Assembly: GCA_020632795.1 (NCBI GenBank)
Contig: JACKEV010000007.1
Location: 496,001-560,000 of the forward strand
DNA from: Alphaproteobacteria bacterium
Lineage (GTDB): Bacteria > Myxococcota_A > UBA796 > CAJQPC01
Length of the DNA stretch: 64,000 bases
Direction: 5' to 3'
The notes beneath the pieces were generated by a model. The model was not told the DNA's origin and made no database searches. It was given only the letters and a program-made list of their open reading frames with translations. Below, one piece after another: positions 9,601 to 17,640 of this stretch (within the stretch, counting starts at the first letter, position 1; every line of letters begins with the position of its first letter). The position numbers and the translations under genes were made by a program.

Positions 9601-9801
9601 GAGGTCCTCGTCGACAGCACCGACCCGCTGGTCCCGGATGACGACGACTGCGACCCCAGCACCGATGACACCGGCGGCGCCAACGACGGCTCCTTCAAGG
9701 GCGGCGGCGGCCTGGGCTGCAGCACCTCCGGCGGCGCGCCCGGCGCGGGCTGGCTGCTGGCGGGCTTCATCGCCCTGGTCGGTCTGCGGCGGCGGCGCTG
9801 A
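6625..9801 (+). CDS. large thrombospondin type 3 repeat protein with MYXO-CTERM tail
   Basis: ATG 6625 is preceded by GGAGGA at 6615-6620, giving 1058 residues. A signal peptide (basic region then MLLLLAPSAALAADV) is followed by a ~300-residue globular region with beta-propeller-like repeats (TIYVGGDG, IVYACDLGG, LYVGGVEAYS, LYCSDSEG). From about residue 325 to 1010 there are more than 25 TSP type-3 calcium-binding repeats (DTDGDGLDDGEEVNTYGTDP and variants). The end, GLGCSTSGG...GWLLAGFIALVGLRRRR, is a MYXO-CTERM sorting signal: Cys, hydrophobic helix, Arg cluster. It should be exported, calcium-loaded and cell-surface anchored. The function of the N-terminal domain is unknown. Confidence 0.9.
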   Translation: MTSLLNQNREDGQTQRRRAAARTAMLLLLAPSAALAADVNDTIYVGGDGVSASTATLQGYTVSDLTTVTIATFPSASGGGFGGVVVDPVGNIVYACDLGGTQVKAYAARFLQAVNYLDISVSSCGALEIDPFRRILYVGGVEAYSLNDPQDSLGLGLYGQLLSTSGDACGAGSDGNQLVRDPVENVLYCSDSEGTNSSRVVLAWDISGHDQSAFSWGSATNTGITVVLNSSLALDPDAGELFVFLNNQRVRTYDVSSFSQISLYSNVGTNNTLHETSGGHFITDNTSIAYTKSGSNSCEYSISNGSSSCDSGWPGPPAGMDYYPLDESEADDDNDGIPDSVELGIVGLNNSSLTAFTFYNDQDPNTTTDPSNPDTDGDGLDDGEEDVDFDGALATTETDPTDPDTDDDCINDGTEVANGGDPLDPNGDADGDGLTDEDEACGNTGYVTDPYDPDTDGDGLDDGEEVNTIGSDPTDTDTDGDGLDDGEEVNTYGTDPTDQDTDGDRLLDGEEVNTYGTDPLNTDTDGDGANDYREEIREGTDATNPDTDGDGLNDGDELDVYGTDPLDVDTDGDGINDGDEVSGDENTGYGNQPTDPLNADTDGDGLSDGDEINLYGTDPNDPDTDGDGISDGEEVSGEENDDWDNAATDPLNPDSDGDGLSDGEEIETVGSNPNDPDTDGDTINDGDEVSGDANTGYGNAPTDPLNEDTDGDGLTDGDEINTHGTDPNDGDTDGDGLLDGEEVSGDTNTGYGNAPTDPLDADSDNDNLSDGDEVLTHGTDPNDSDTDDGGCPDGYEVLDGGYDPLDGIDDDCLDSDGDGLLDEEEEQLGTDPNNPDTDGDGINDGDEVHGTANDDWGNEPTDPLDPDSDGDGLTDGEEVNDIGSNPNDEDTDDDGLLDGEEVNDVGTDPLDPDTDGDGLGDGDEVNDIGTDPLNPDSDSDGLGDGEEVNDIGTDPLDPDTDDDGLTDGQEVGTHGTDPMNPDTDGGGCQDGEEVLVDSTDPLVPDDDDCDPSTDDTGGANDGSFKGGGGLGCSTSGGAPGAGWLLAGFIALVGLRRRR

Positions 9802-9816
9802 GCCCCCCGGGGGGCG

Positions 9817-10775
<959 letters not shown>

Positions 10776-10779
<4 letters not shown>

Positions 10780-11213
10780 GGGGTGAAGCCGTTGAGGGGG
10801 ACAGAGCAGTGGTTGTAGGCGGCGATCGATCGGCGGAAGGACGAGCCGCTGATCGCGACCGTGCCCCCCACCAGCATGCCGCCAGCGAAGCCGAGCATCG
10901 GGCCCTGGGCGTCGGGGCGCACGACGCCGGTTACGATGACGCCCCCCACCGAGCCCATCGCGATGGCGTTGCCGATCACCCAGCGCCGCCGCCGCCGCCG
11001 CTCGATCTCCGCGGCGTCGGGGCAGAGGGGCAGCACCGCCTCCAGGTAGTCCCGCTTGTCGCCGCGGCGGCCGCCGTACTCGACGCCGTCCAGGGTCAGC
11101 GTGCCGGTGAGGCCCCGATACGCGACCTGCTCGGGCACGTAGTCATAGCCGAGGGAGGTCACCGGGGTCGCCGCCAGGGCCGCGCCCGTGAGCGCCATGA
11201 GCAGCACGCTCAA
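10776..11213 (-). CDS. small exported/membrane protein of unknown function
   Basis: The 145-residue product has a signal peptide (MSVLLMALTGAALAAT), a basic stretch of seven Arg after EIE, then two glycine-rich hydrophobic segments (AIAMGSVGGVIVTGVV and MLGFAGGMLVGGTVAISG) that could form a membrane hairpin. I do not recognise the family. It overlaps both neighbours by 4 bases (ATGA at each junction), so it is made together with the DsbA-like lipoprotein and ArsS; a role in the envelope is the most that can be inferred. Confidence 0.65.
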
Positions 11214-12289
11214 CCCTCACCCAGCTCCCGCTCGATGACCGAGACGAACTGCTCCTTGGGCACCGCGCCGTTGAGGAAGATCCCGTTGATGAAGAACGCC
11301 GGGGTGCCGCTGACGCCCACCTCGCGCCCCGCCTCGAAGTCGGCGGTGATCTCCTGGACCTGCGCGACGTTGTCGTTCATGCAGTCCTTCCACTTCGCCA
11401 CGTCCAGCCCGGAGGACTGGGCGTGGGCCTCCAGCTCGGGGCCGGAGTAGCTGCTCGCCTTCATCAGCGTGTCGTGCATCTCCCAGTACTTGCCCTGCTG
11501 GCCGGCGCAGTTGGCCGCGATCGCGGGGGTCATGCCCGCCGGGTTGGGGCCGCCCAGGGGGTAGTCCCGGTACACCAGCCGGACCTTGCCGTCGTACTCG
11601 GTGAGCAGCTCGCGCAGGGTGGGGTAGATCTTGCGGCAGTACCCGCACTGGTAGTCGGCGAACTCGACGATGGTGACGGGCGCCTCGGCCGAGCCCAGCG
11701 CCGGGTCGTCGTCGGTGGAGACCTCGATCCGGGGCAGGTTGGGGTAGGGGAGGTGGGTCTGGAGCTTGTAGCTGCTCTCCAGCTCGGTGAGCCACTCCTG
11801 CATGCGCTCGGACTGCTTGCGGTTGAGCAGCACCTGCTCGACCTGCGGGCGCACCTGATCGAGGGGCTGGTTGCGGAGCTGGCGCTTGATGACCGGGTAG
11901 AACTCCTCGACCTCAGCCGCGGTGGGCGGGGTGACCTTGTCCTCGACCTCGGCCTTGATGACGTCCTCGGGGGAGACCCCGCGCTTGGCGGCCTCGGTCT
12001 CGATCAGCTTCGTGTAGGCGGCCTCGTCGAGGGCCTGACGCTCCAGGTTGTAGCGGTTCTGGAGGTACTCCACCTCGAGCTTGGCGAGCTGGGTGCCGAT
12101 GTCCTGGTGAAGCTCCTTGTAGGTGATCTGACCGCCCTCCCACGAGGCGACCACGCCGTTGGGGTCCTGGGCGATGACCGGGGCCACGGCCGGCAGCGGT
12201 GGCGTGACGTCGCGCTTCGCCGCCACGTCGGTGGGGGAGGAGGTCGACGAGGATCCGCTGCAGGCGAGCAGCAGAGTGAGTGCGAGCAT
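11210..12289 (-). CDS. DsbA-family thioredoxin-fold lipoprotein with SurA-like N-terminal helices
   Basis: The 359-residue protein starts with a very short lipoprotein signal (MLALTLLLAC, Cys 10) and a Ser/Thr linker. Residues ~42-180 are helical and resemble the SurA/parvulin N-terminal chaperone region (GVVASWEGGQITYKELHQDI). Residues ~190-355 form a thioredoxin_4/DsbA fold with CGYC (Cys 215 and 218), the insertion helices, and cis-Pro in VSGTPAFFING. It should act in the periplasm as a thiol oxidoreductase anchored to a membrane. It is the first gene of the operon leading to ArsS. Confidence 0.85.
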   Translation of the reverse strand: MLALTLLLACSGSSSTSSPTDVAAKRDVTPPLPAVAPVIAQDPNGVVASWEGGQITYKELHQDIGTQLAKLEVEYLQNRYNLERQALDEAAYTKLIETEAAKRGVSPEDVIKAEVEDKVTPPTAAEVEEFYPVIKRQLRNQPLDQVRPQVEQVLLNRKQSERMQEWLTELESSYKLQTHLPYPNLPRIEVSTDDDPALGSAEAPVTIVEFADYQCGYCRKIYPTLRELLTEYDGKVRLVYRDYPLGGPNPAGMTPAIAANCAGQQGKYWEMHDTLMKASSYSGPELEAHAQSSGLDVAKWKDCMNDNVAQVQEITADFEAGREVGVSGTPAFFINGIFLNGAVPKEQFVSVIERELGEG

Positions 12290-12365
12290 GATGAGAACCC
12301 GTGCTTGGGAGATGGAACGACGATAGCTCGACGTAACACGCCTCGCCCGGTGAAGGGGCTCGCGC

Positions 12366-12371
12366 TACACT
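12366..12371 (+). promoter_or_regulatory. possible -10 box (TACACT) of the kinase gene
   Basis: TACACT lies 16-25 nt before the two candidate starts of the kinase gene and fits the TAssCT pattern seen before other genes. No -35 is evident. Confidence 0.25.
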
Positions 12372-12386
12372 TGCCGGGCCGGGAGG

Positions 12387-15300
12387 TTGAACGGTTTGAA
12401 GGAGGTCTCGATCCCCATCCCCGAGCAGATCGGGCCCTATGCTGTGGTCCGACCGCTCGCCCAGGGGGGGATGGCGGCGGTCTTCGAGGTCGAGGACCCC
12501 AACACCCGCGAGCACCTGGCCCTCAAGCTGCTCACGCACCGGGGCCTGGCGATGCCCAGGTTCTCCCGGGAGTTCCGCGCTCTCACCCGCCTGGACCACC
12601 CCAACATCGTCCGGGTCTACCGCTACGGCGCCAACGAGGACGGCTCCCCCTACCTGACGATGGAGCTGCTCGACGGGGTGCCCGTCCAGGTCCACGCCAA
12701 GGCCACCGGGCGCCCCGGCGACCCGCGCCGCACCCGCGAGGTCCTGCGGATCGTCGCCCTGGTCGCCGACGCCCTGGAGTACCTGCACGCCCGAGGCATC
12801 GTGCACCGCGACCTCAAGTCCGCCAACATCCTCGTGCTCTCCGACAAGCGCGTGAAGCTGCTGGACTTCGGCACCGCGCGCCTCACCGGCAAGGTCGCCC
12901 GGATCACCCGGGCCGGCGAGTTCGTCGGCACCTTCGCCTACGCCAGCCCCGAGCAGATCCGGGGCGACGAGGTCGACCACCGCTCCGACATCTACTCCCT
13001 CGGGGCGCTGTTCTACCGGCTCTCCACCGGCAAGCGCCTGTTCGAGGCCCCCACGCCCCACGAGCTGGCCCGCATGCACCTGGAGAAGGCGCCCATCCCG
13101 CCCCGCGCCCTGGTGCCCGCCCTGCCCGCCGACGTCGAGGCGCTCATCCTGGAGATGCTCGCCAAGGACCCCGACGAGCGCCCCCAGTCGGCGGCCGAGG
13201 TCGCCGCCCGGCTGCGGGGCCGCCCCGGGGCCACCCCCGCCCGGGACCGGGTGGTCATCTCCAAGCCCAAGCGCCTCATCGGCCGCAGCGCCGAGCTGCA
13301 GGCCATCCGCGCCGCCCTGGGGCGGGCCCGCCCGGGGCGCATGGTGCTCATCGTCGGGCCCCCCGGCTCCGGGCGCCGCCGCCTGCTCAAGGCCGCGATC
13401 GCCGAGGCCCGGGGCCAGGGCTGGCGGGTCTTCGGGGGGACCTTCACCGGAGATCCCGGTCTGGGCGTGCTCGTCGACGTCGTCGAGGCCGCCTGGTCCT
13501 CCCTGCCCCCCGACGACCTGGTCGCCCTGGAGGGCGAGGTCAGCGCCCTGCGCGCGGGGGGCGCCGTCGCGCCGGACCTCCCCCCCGGCGAGGCCCTGCC
13601 GGCCGAGGTCGAGGTCGCGCTGTGCGCCAGCATCACCCGGGTGCTGGTGCGCCGCTGCGGCCTGGACGACGCCCCGCTGGTGGTCGGCCTCTCCCAGCTC
13701 CAGCGGGCCTCGCCGATGGCCTTGAGCGCCCTGGCCCGGGTGCGCACCCTGCTCAAGGACGAGGGCGCCTCCGTCATCTTCCTGGGCTGCTCCACCGACG
13801 ACTCCGACGCGCCGGGGGCCTCCATCCGGCAGCAGCTCCCCGACGCCTGGCGCCTCAACCTCAAGCCCCTGAGGCTGGAGGAGGTCGACGAGCTGATCCG
13901 GGGCATGCTCGGCGGGACCCTGTCCTCCCCCGAGATATCCCGCACCGTGCACAAGCTGACCGGCGGCTGGCCTGGCTACGTCGAGGACGTGCTGCGCGCG
14001 ATGGTCCAGGAAGGCCACCTGGAGGCCCGCCGCACCGGGTCGAGCATCACCTGGGTGGACCGCTCCTCGGGGCGCATCACGATCCCGGGCGGGGCCCGCG
14101 AGGCCCTCACCCTGCGCCTCGACGGCCTGTCCCGCCCCTGTACCCGCGCCCTGGAGGCCCTCGCCGTCTCCGGCGGGGAGGCCACCGTCGCCCTGATCGC
14201 CCGGGCCATCGACCGCTCCGAGGACGACACCCTGGAGCTGCTCGAGGAGCTGGCCACCGCGCGGGTGCTGCGCTGCCGCGAGGAGGGCGGGCGCGAGCTG
14301 TGGTCGTTCCGCCTGGGCATGACCCGGGACCTGGTGCTGGAGCGGCTGCGCCCCAGCCGGCGCCACGTCCTGCGCCGCCTGATGGCCCGCGCCGTGGCCG
14401 ACGCCCCGGTCAGCGCCAACAAGATCCACCTCCTGGCCTCGGCCGGTCGGGTGGACGCCGCCATCGCGGATCTGCTGCGCTGGGCCGAGCCGATGATCGA
14501 GTCCGGCCGCGCCCCCGAGGCCCTGCCGGTCCTGGAGGAGGTCCAGGTGGTCTCCGACGCCGCGCGGACCACCACCCGGTCTGAGCTGGCGCGCTTCTAC
14601 CTGCTGCTGGGCCGGGCCCTGGCGGCGGTCCGGCCCGGCGGGCAGGCGGTGGACGAGGCGTTCCACCGCGCCCACGCCCTGGCCGACGGCGACCCGGTGA
14701 TGCGGGGGGAGGTCGACCTCTACCTCGCCCGCCTCCAGATGGCCCGGGGTGAGCTGGAGAGCGGCGCGGCGCGGTTGCACCGGGCGTTCGAGGCCCTCGC
14801 GGGCGGGAAGGACCGGCGGCTCGGCGCGCGGGTTTCCCGGGACGTGGGGCACCTCCAGTGGCTCAGCGGCCGGTTCGAGCTGGCCGAGCACTGGTTCGAG
14901 CAGGCCCTCGACGCGGCCCGCGCGGCCGGCGGGGACCCGGACATCGCCCGCGCCCTGGTGGCCGGGGGCATGGCCCTGCTCGACCGTGGCCAGCTCGTCG
15001 AGGCGGAGCGTCGCTTCCGGGAGGCCCTCCAGCGCTTCGACGGGGTGGGGGATCAGGACGGCCTGTGGCAGGCCCGCGCGGCGCTCTCGTCTGCGCTGCG
15101 GCACCGCGGGCGGCTCTCCGAGGCCATCGAGCTGCTGGAGGGCGACCTGCGCGCCGCCCGGGAGAGCGGCACCCTGTCCCGCTACGCCCAGATGAGCCTG
15201 CGGGTGGCCGAGGCGGAGATCGAGCTGCTGCGCCTGGGGCAGGCCCGGGAGCGCCTCGCCGCGCTCACCGCCGAGCTGGACCCGCGCCAGCACCTCTTCC

Positions 15301-15833
15301 TCTGCGCGGCCGTGGCGCTGGCCCAGGGCCGCGTCGCCCTGATCTCCGGGGAGCACGACCGCGCCAACGACGTGCTCAAGCCGGCCCTCAAGCGCAGCGA
15401 GCGCGCGGGCCTCCACGCCATCGCGCCGCGCATCAAGGCCGCCCTGGGCGAGGCCTGCGCCGCCCGCGGACAGGAGGACCTCGCCCTGAACCTGCTGGAG
15501 TCGGCGACCCAGCGCCTGCGGGAGGCGGGCCACCTCACCGCGCTGGGCGAGGCCTGCGCGGCGCGGGCCCGGGCGTTCCGCGGCCGCGAGGACCCCGACC
15601 GGGTGTTCGCCCCCGTCCGGGAGTGGATGGACGCCGAGCCCGCCCTGCTCTGCCGGATGGAGTACCTCGTCTCCTGCCTCATCCACGCCCGCGCCCGGGG
15701 CCGCACCGACCGCGAGACCGCCTACGGCCAGGCCGCCCGCCGCCTCCTGCAGGACATCACCTCCGGCCTCAGCCCGTCCGACCAGGAGGCGCTGGCGGTG
15801 CATCCGTGGGCGATCGAGGTGGGGCCGGAGTAG
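12387..15833 (+). CDS. Ser/Thr protein kinase fused to degenerate NTPase and TPR-like repeats
   Basis: The 1148-residue protein starts at TTG 12387 or, more plausibly, TTG 12396, which has GGGAGG at 12381-12386 with 9-nt spacing. Residues ~15-275 form a Hanks-type kinase: glycine loop LAQGGMAAVF, Lys 47, HRD at 140-142 (IVHRDLKSANIL), DFG at 160-162, SPE at 187-189. After a linker comes an ATPase-like module (IGRSAELQAI, then GPPGSGRR at 324-331) in which the Walker A Lys is Arg, so ATP hydrolysis may be lost. The C-terminal ~500 residues are helical TPR-like repeats. It belongs to the myxobacterial kinase/AAA/TPR sensor group; input and targets are unknown. It converges on the ThiF gene with 4 bases between. 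Confidence 0.85.
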   Translation: MNGLKEVSIPIPEQIGPYAVVRPLAQGGMAAVFEVEDPNTREHLALKLLTHRGLAMPRFSREFRALTRLDHPNIVRVYRYGANEDGSPYLTMELLDGVPVQVHAKATGRPGDPRRTREVLRIVALVADALEYLHARGIVHRDLKSANILVLSDKRVKLLDFGTARLTGKVARITRAGEFVGTFAYASPEQIRGDEVDHRSDIYSLGALFYRLSTGKRLFEAPTPHELARMHLEKAPIPPRALVPALPADVEALILEMLAKDPDERPQSAAEVAARLRGRPGATPARDRVVISKPKRLIGRSAELQAIRAALGRARPGRMVLIVGPPGSGRRRLLKAAIAEARGQGWRVFGGTFTGDPGLGVLVDVVEAAWSSLPPDDLVALEGEVSALRAGGAVAPDLPPGEALPAEVEVALCASITRVLVRRCGLDDAPLVVGLSQLQRASPMALSALARVRTLLKDEGASVIFLGCSTDDSDAPGASIRQQLPDAWRLNLKPLRLEEVDELIRGMLGGTLSSPEISRTVHKLTGGWPGYVEDVLRAMVQEGHLEARRTGSSITWVDRSSGRITIPGGAREALTLRLDGLSRPCTRALEALAVSGGEATVALIARAIDRSEDDTLELLEELATARVLRCREEGGRELWSFRLGMTRDLVLERLRPSRRHVLRRLMARAVADAPVSANKIHLLASAGRVDAAIADLLRWAEPMIESGRAPEALPVLEEVQVVSDAARTTTRSELARFYLLLGRALAAVRPGGQAVDEAFHRAHALADGDPVMRGEVDLYLARLQMARGELESGAARLHRAFEALAGGKDRRLGARVSRDVGHLQWLSGRFELAEHWFEQALDAARAAGGDPDIARALVAGGMALLDRGQLVEAERRFREALQRFDGVGDQDGLWQARAALSSALRHRGRLSEAIELLEGDLRAARESGTLSRYAQMSLRVAEAEIELLRLGQARERLAALTAELDPRQHLFLCAAVALAQGRVALISGEHDRANDVLKPALKRSERAGLHAIAPRIKAALGEACAARGQEDLALNLLESATQRLREAGHLTALGEACAARARAFRGREDPDRVFAPVREWMDAEPALLCRMEYLVSCLIHARARGRTDRETAYGQAARRLLQDITSGLSPSDQEALAVHPWAIEVGPE

Positions 15834-15837
15834 CTCC

Positions 15838-16407
15838 CTACACCTCGATCAGCCCGCCCGGGTGGACGTGCTCGCTGTGCTGCACGCCGTCCTCGATGCA
15901 GCGCTGGAGGGCGGCGACCATGCGGGCGGCGACCATCGCGATGAAGGGCAGGTGACGGCCGTCCTCGCAGGTGGCCTCGCCCTCGCCGCCGGGGTCGACC
16001 GCGAACGCCTCGCCCCACATCACGCGGGCGTAGGCGCCGTCCGCGGCGAGGGCGCCGTGCAGGCAGGGCACGCCCCGCGCGCGGGCCGCCCGCTGGATGA
16101 GGCGCCGGGTCTCGGCGTGGTCCACGCAGTCCACCAGCACCGCCGCGTCGCCCAGCAGGGCGTCCGCGTTGTCCGGCCCCAAACGGTGGGGCGCGGTCTT
16201 GAGGCGCAGGCCGAACAGCCCCTGCATCGCCTGGGCCAGCGCCTGGGCCTTGTTGCGGCCCAGGCCCATGCGGCTGTGGAACTGCGAGAGGGTGTTCTTG
16301 CGCTCGACCCGGTCGAAGTCGATGACGGTCCACTCGACCGGCAGGTTCCGGCCGAGCAGCACGACGTGGGAGCCCAGGGCTCCGGCGCCGATCAGGGTGA
16401 CGCGCAT
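15838..16407 (-). CDS. stand-alone ThiF/E1-like adenylating enzyme
   Basis: The 189-residue protein is almost only a Rossmann E1/ThiF domain. The nucleotide loop is VTLIGAGALGSHV (residues 3-15). The ATP/Mg-binding part is VIDFDRVERKNTLSQFHSRMGLGRNKA (29-53), with DFD, Asn 38, Gln 42 and Lys 53 in E1-like positions, then LVDCVDHAETRR. Cys 147 (EATCEDG) is a candidate thioester cysteine. The CxxC zinc pairs of MoeB/ThiF are absent, arguing against thiamine or molybdopterin synthesis. ATG 16407 has AGGAGG that overlaps the stop of the 91-residue gene (CTAGGAGG), so the two are tightly linked. Inferred role: activating the C-terminus of a small ubiquitin-like partner in the TROVE operon. Confidence 0.85.
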   Translation of the reverse strand: MRVTLIGAGALGSHVVLLGRNLPVEWTVIDFDRVERKNTLSQFHSRMGLGRNKAQALAQAMQGLFGLRLKTAPHRLGPDNADALLGDAAVLVDCVDHAETRRLIQRAARARGVPCLHGALAADGAYARVMWGEAFAVDPGGEGEATCEDGRHLPFIAMVAARMVAALQRCIEDGVQHSEHVHPGGLIEV

Positions 16408-16416
16408 GGGGACCTC

Positions 16417-16692
16417 CTAGCCGAACGGGGTGGACGGCCGGACGAAGACGCGGTGGTAGGGGACCTGGGCGGTCGGCGGGAAGCGGTCCACGACGAACCC
16501 GCTCAGGTCGACCGGCCCGCGCGGGCGCACGCCGGGCACGGAGCCCGTGGCGATGGCCTCGGCGGCCTGACGGAGCAGCTCCGCGTCGGCAGCGCCGACC
16601 AGGACCGGCTGGAGCAGGTCGCCGTTCTGACCGTCGAAGGTGATGTTCAGGCGGGCCTCGTCCGCCCGCAGCGCTGTGTTCAGGGTGTTCAT
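16417..16692 (-). CDS. 91-residue protein ending in Gly, candidate ubiquitin-like partner of the E1-like enzyme
   Basis: The product has short beta-type stretches (LNITFDGQ, LLQPVLVG), one helix (DAELLRQAAEAIATG) and a C-terminal strand and tail YHRVFVRPSTPFG that ends at Gly. Size, position directly before an E1-like gene, and a free C-terminal Gly resemble the Ub-like/E1 pairs of prokaryotes such as the PRTRC system C protein with its ThiF partner. I see no clear sequence match to a named family, so the ubiquitin-like assignment is inference. It starts 12 nt after the stop of the 306-residue gene and is followed at once by the E1-like gene. Confidence 0.6.
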   Translation of the reverse strand: MNTLNTALRADEARLNITFDGQNGDLLQPVLVGAADAELLRQAAEAIATGSVPGVRPRGPVDLSGFVVDRFPPTAQVPYHRVFVRPSTPFG

Positions 16693-16704
16693 GGTCTCTC
16701 CTTC

Positions 16705-17625
16705 TCAGGCCGCCCGGTAGACGTGCAGCACGCCGCTGCGGGTGGCCTCGTCGATGACGGCGGGCAGGGACTCCAGCGTGAACCGCCGGTCCCCCCGCTC
16801 GCCGGTGGTGTGGTCCTCCAGGCAGATGCCGGCGTCGAGGATGCGCAGGGTCCCGGTCTCCACGACGCACTCGAAGCGGCGGTGCCCGAAGCGGAAGCGC
16901 ACGACGGTGTCGAAGCCCTCGGTGCCCGGCCGGTGGTCGAGCAGCTCGGCCCCGGACACCGCCAGGGCCGCCCGCGCGGCGGCGTCGAAGTCCTCCATTG
17001 CCATCACCCGGCGCCGGGCGCCGTCTCCGAGCAGGCCCCGGAGGCGCTCCCGGCGCGCCCGCGCCTCCCGCTCGGCGGCGAGCCGCGCGGCGCGCTCCTG
17101 CGCGAGGCGGCGCTGGTGGACCAGCCAGCGGAAGCACAGCTCCAACGCCGGGGAGACCCCGGGGATGTGGTCGATGTGCTCCAGCCCGTCCTCCCAGGCG
17201 GCCTGGACCTCGGGCTCGGGGCCCATCGGGAACTCCTGGCGCACGAACACCTCGCGGCCGTCGTCGCTGCGCGCCGCGAGCACGCGGGCGAAGCGCTCCA
17301 ATCCGACCGGGGCCAGCCACAGCCGCTCGGACTGGGCGAAGGCCCGCGCCGGGTCGGGGTGTACGCCGGCCTCATCGGGGACCAGGCGGTCCCCCAGGGC
17401 GTAGCCGCGGCGGGTGACCCGGCCCTGCTCATAGCCCTCGACGGGCTCTGCAGGGCCGAGCCACCGCGCCTGACGGCCGCCGCTGACCGAGAACCGGTGC
17501 CAGCCGACCTCGGTCGGCGTGGCCCCGGCGATCCGCCAGCGGCGCCCCCGCCCGCACACCCGGTGACCCCCGGTCCACGGCACGGTGACCTCCTGCGAGG
17601 TCGACAGCAGCGTGGTCCAGCGCAT
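16705..17625 (-). CDS. 306-residue unknown protein of the TROVE/E1 operon
   Basis: I do not recognise the family. The N-terminal ~160 residues have alternating strands and loops with many Trp and Arg (VPWTGGHRV, RRWRIAGATPTEVGWHRF). Residues ~165-200 form a charged coiled-coil (LVHQRRLAQERAARLAAERE). The last ~85 residues look like a separate small domain with RFGHRRFECVVETGTLRILDAGICLEDHTTGERGD and FTLESLPAVIDEA; Cys 253 and Cys 268 are buried in these strands. It lies 15 nt after the TROVE gene and 12 nt before the 91-residue gene, so it is expected to work with them, for instance as adaptor, conjugation target or E2-like carrier; none of these is shown by the sequence. Confidence 0.7.
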   Translation of the reverse strand: MRWTTLLSTSQEVTVPWTGGHRVCGRGRRWRIAGATPTEVGWHRFSVSGGRQARWLGPAEPVEGYEQGRVTRRGYALGDRLVPDEAGVHPDPARAFAQSERLWLAPVGLERFARVLAARSDDGREVFVRQEFPMGPEPEVQAAWEDGLEHIDHIPGVSPALELCFRWLVHQRRLAQERAARLAAEREARARRERLRGLLGDGARRRVMAMEDFDAAARAALAVSGAELLDHRPGTEGFDTVVRFRFGHRRFECVVETGTLRILDAGICLEDHTTGERGDRRFTLESLPAVIDEATRSGVLHVYRAA

Positions 17626-17640
17626 CGTGCACCTCTCCGG

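Noticed and set aside
11913..15803. 1296-codon minus-strand frame opposite the kinase gene
   Set aside because: High GC creates long antisense frames; the plus-strand product has complete kinase motifs.
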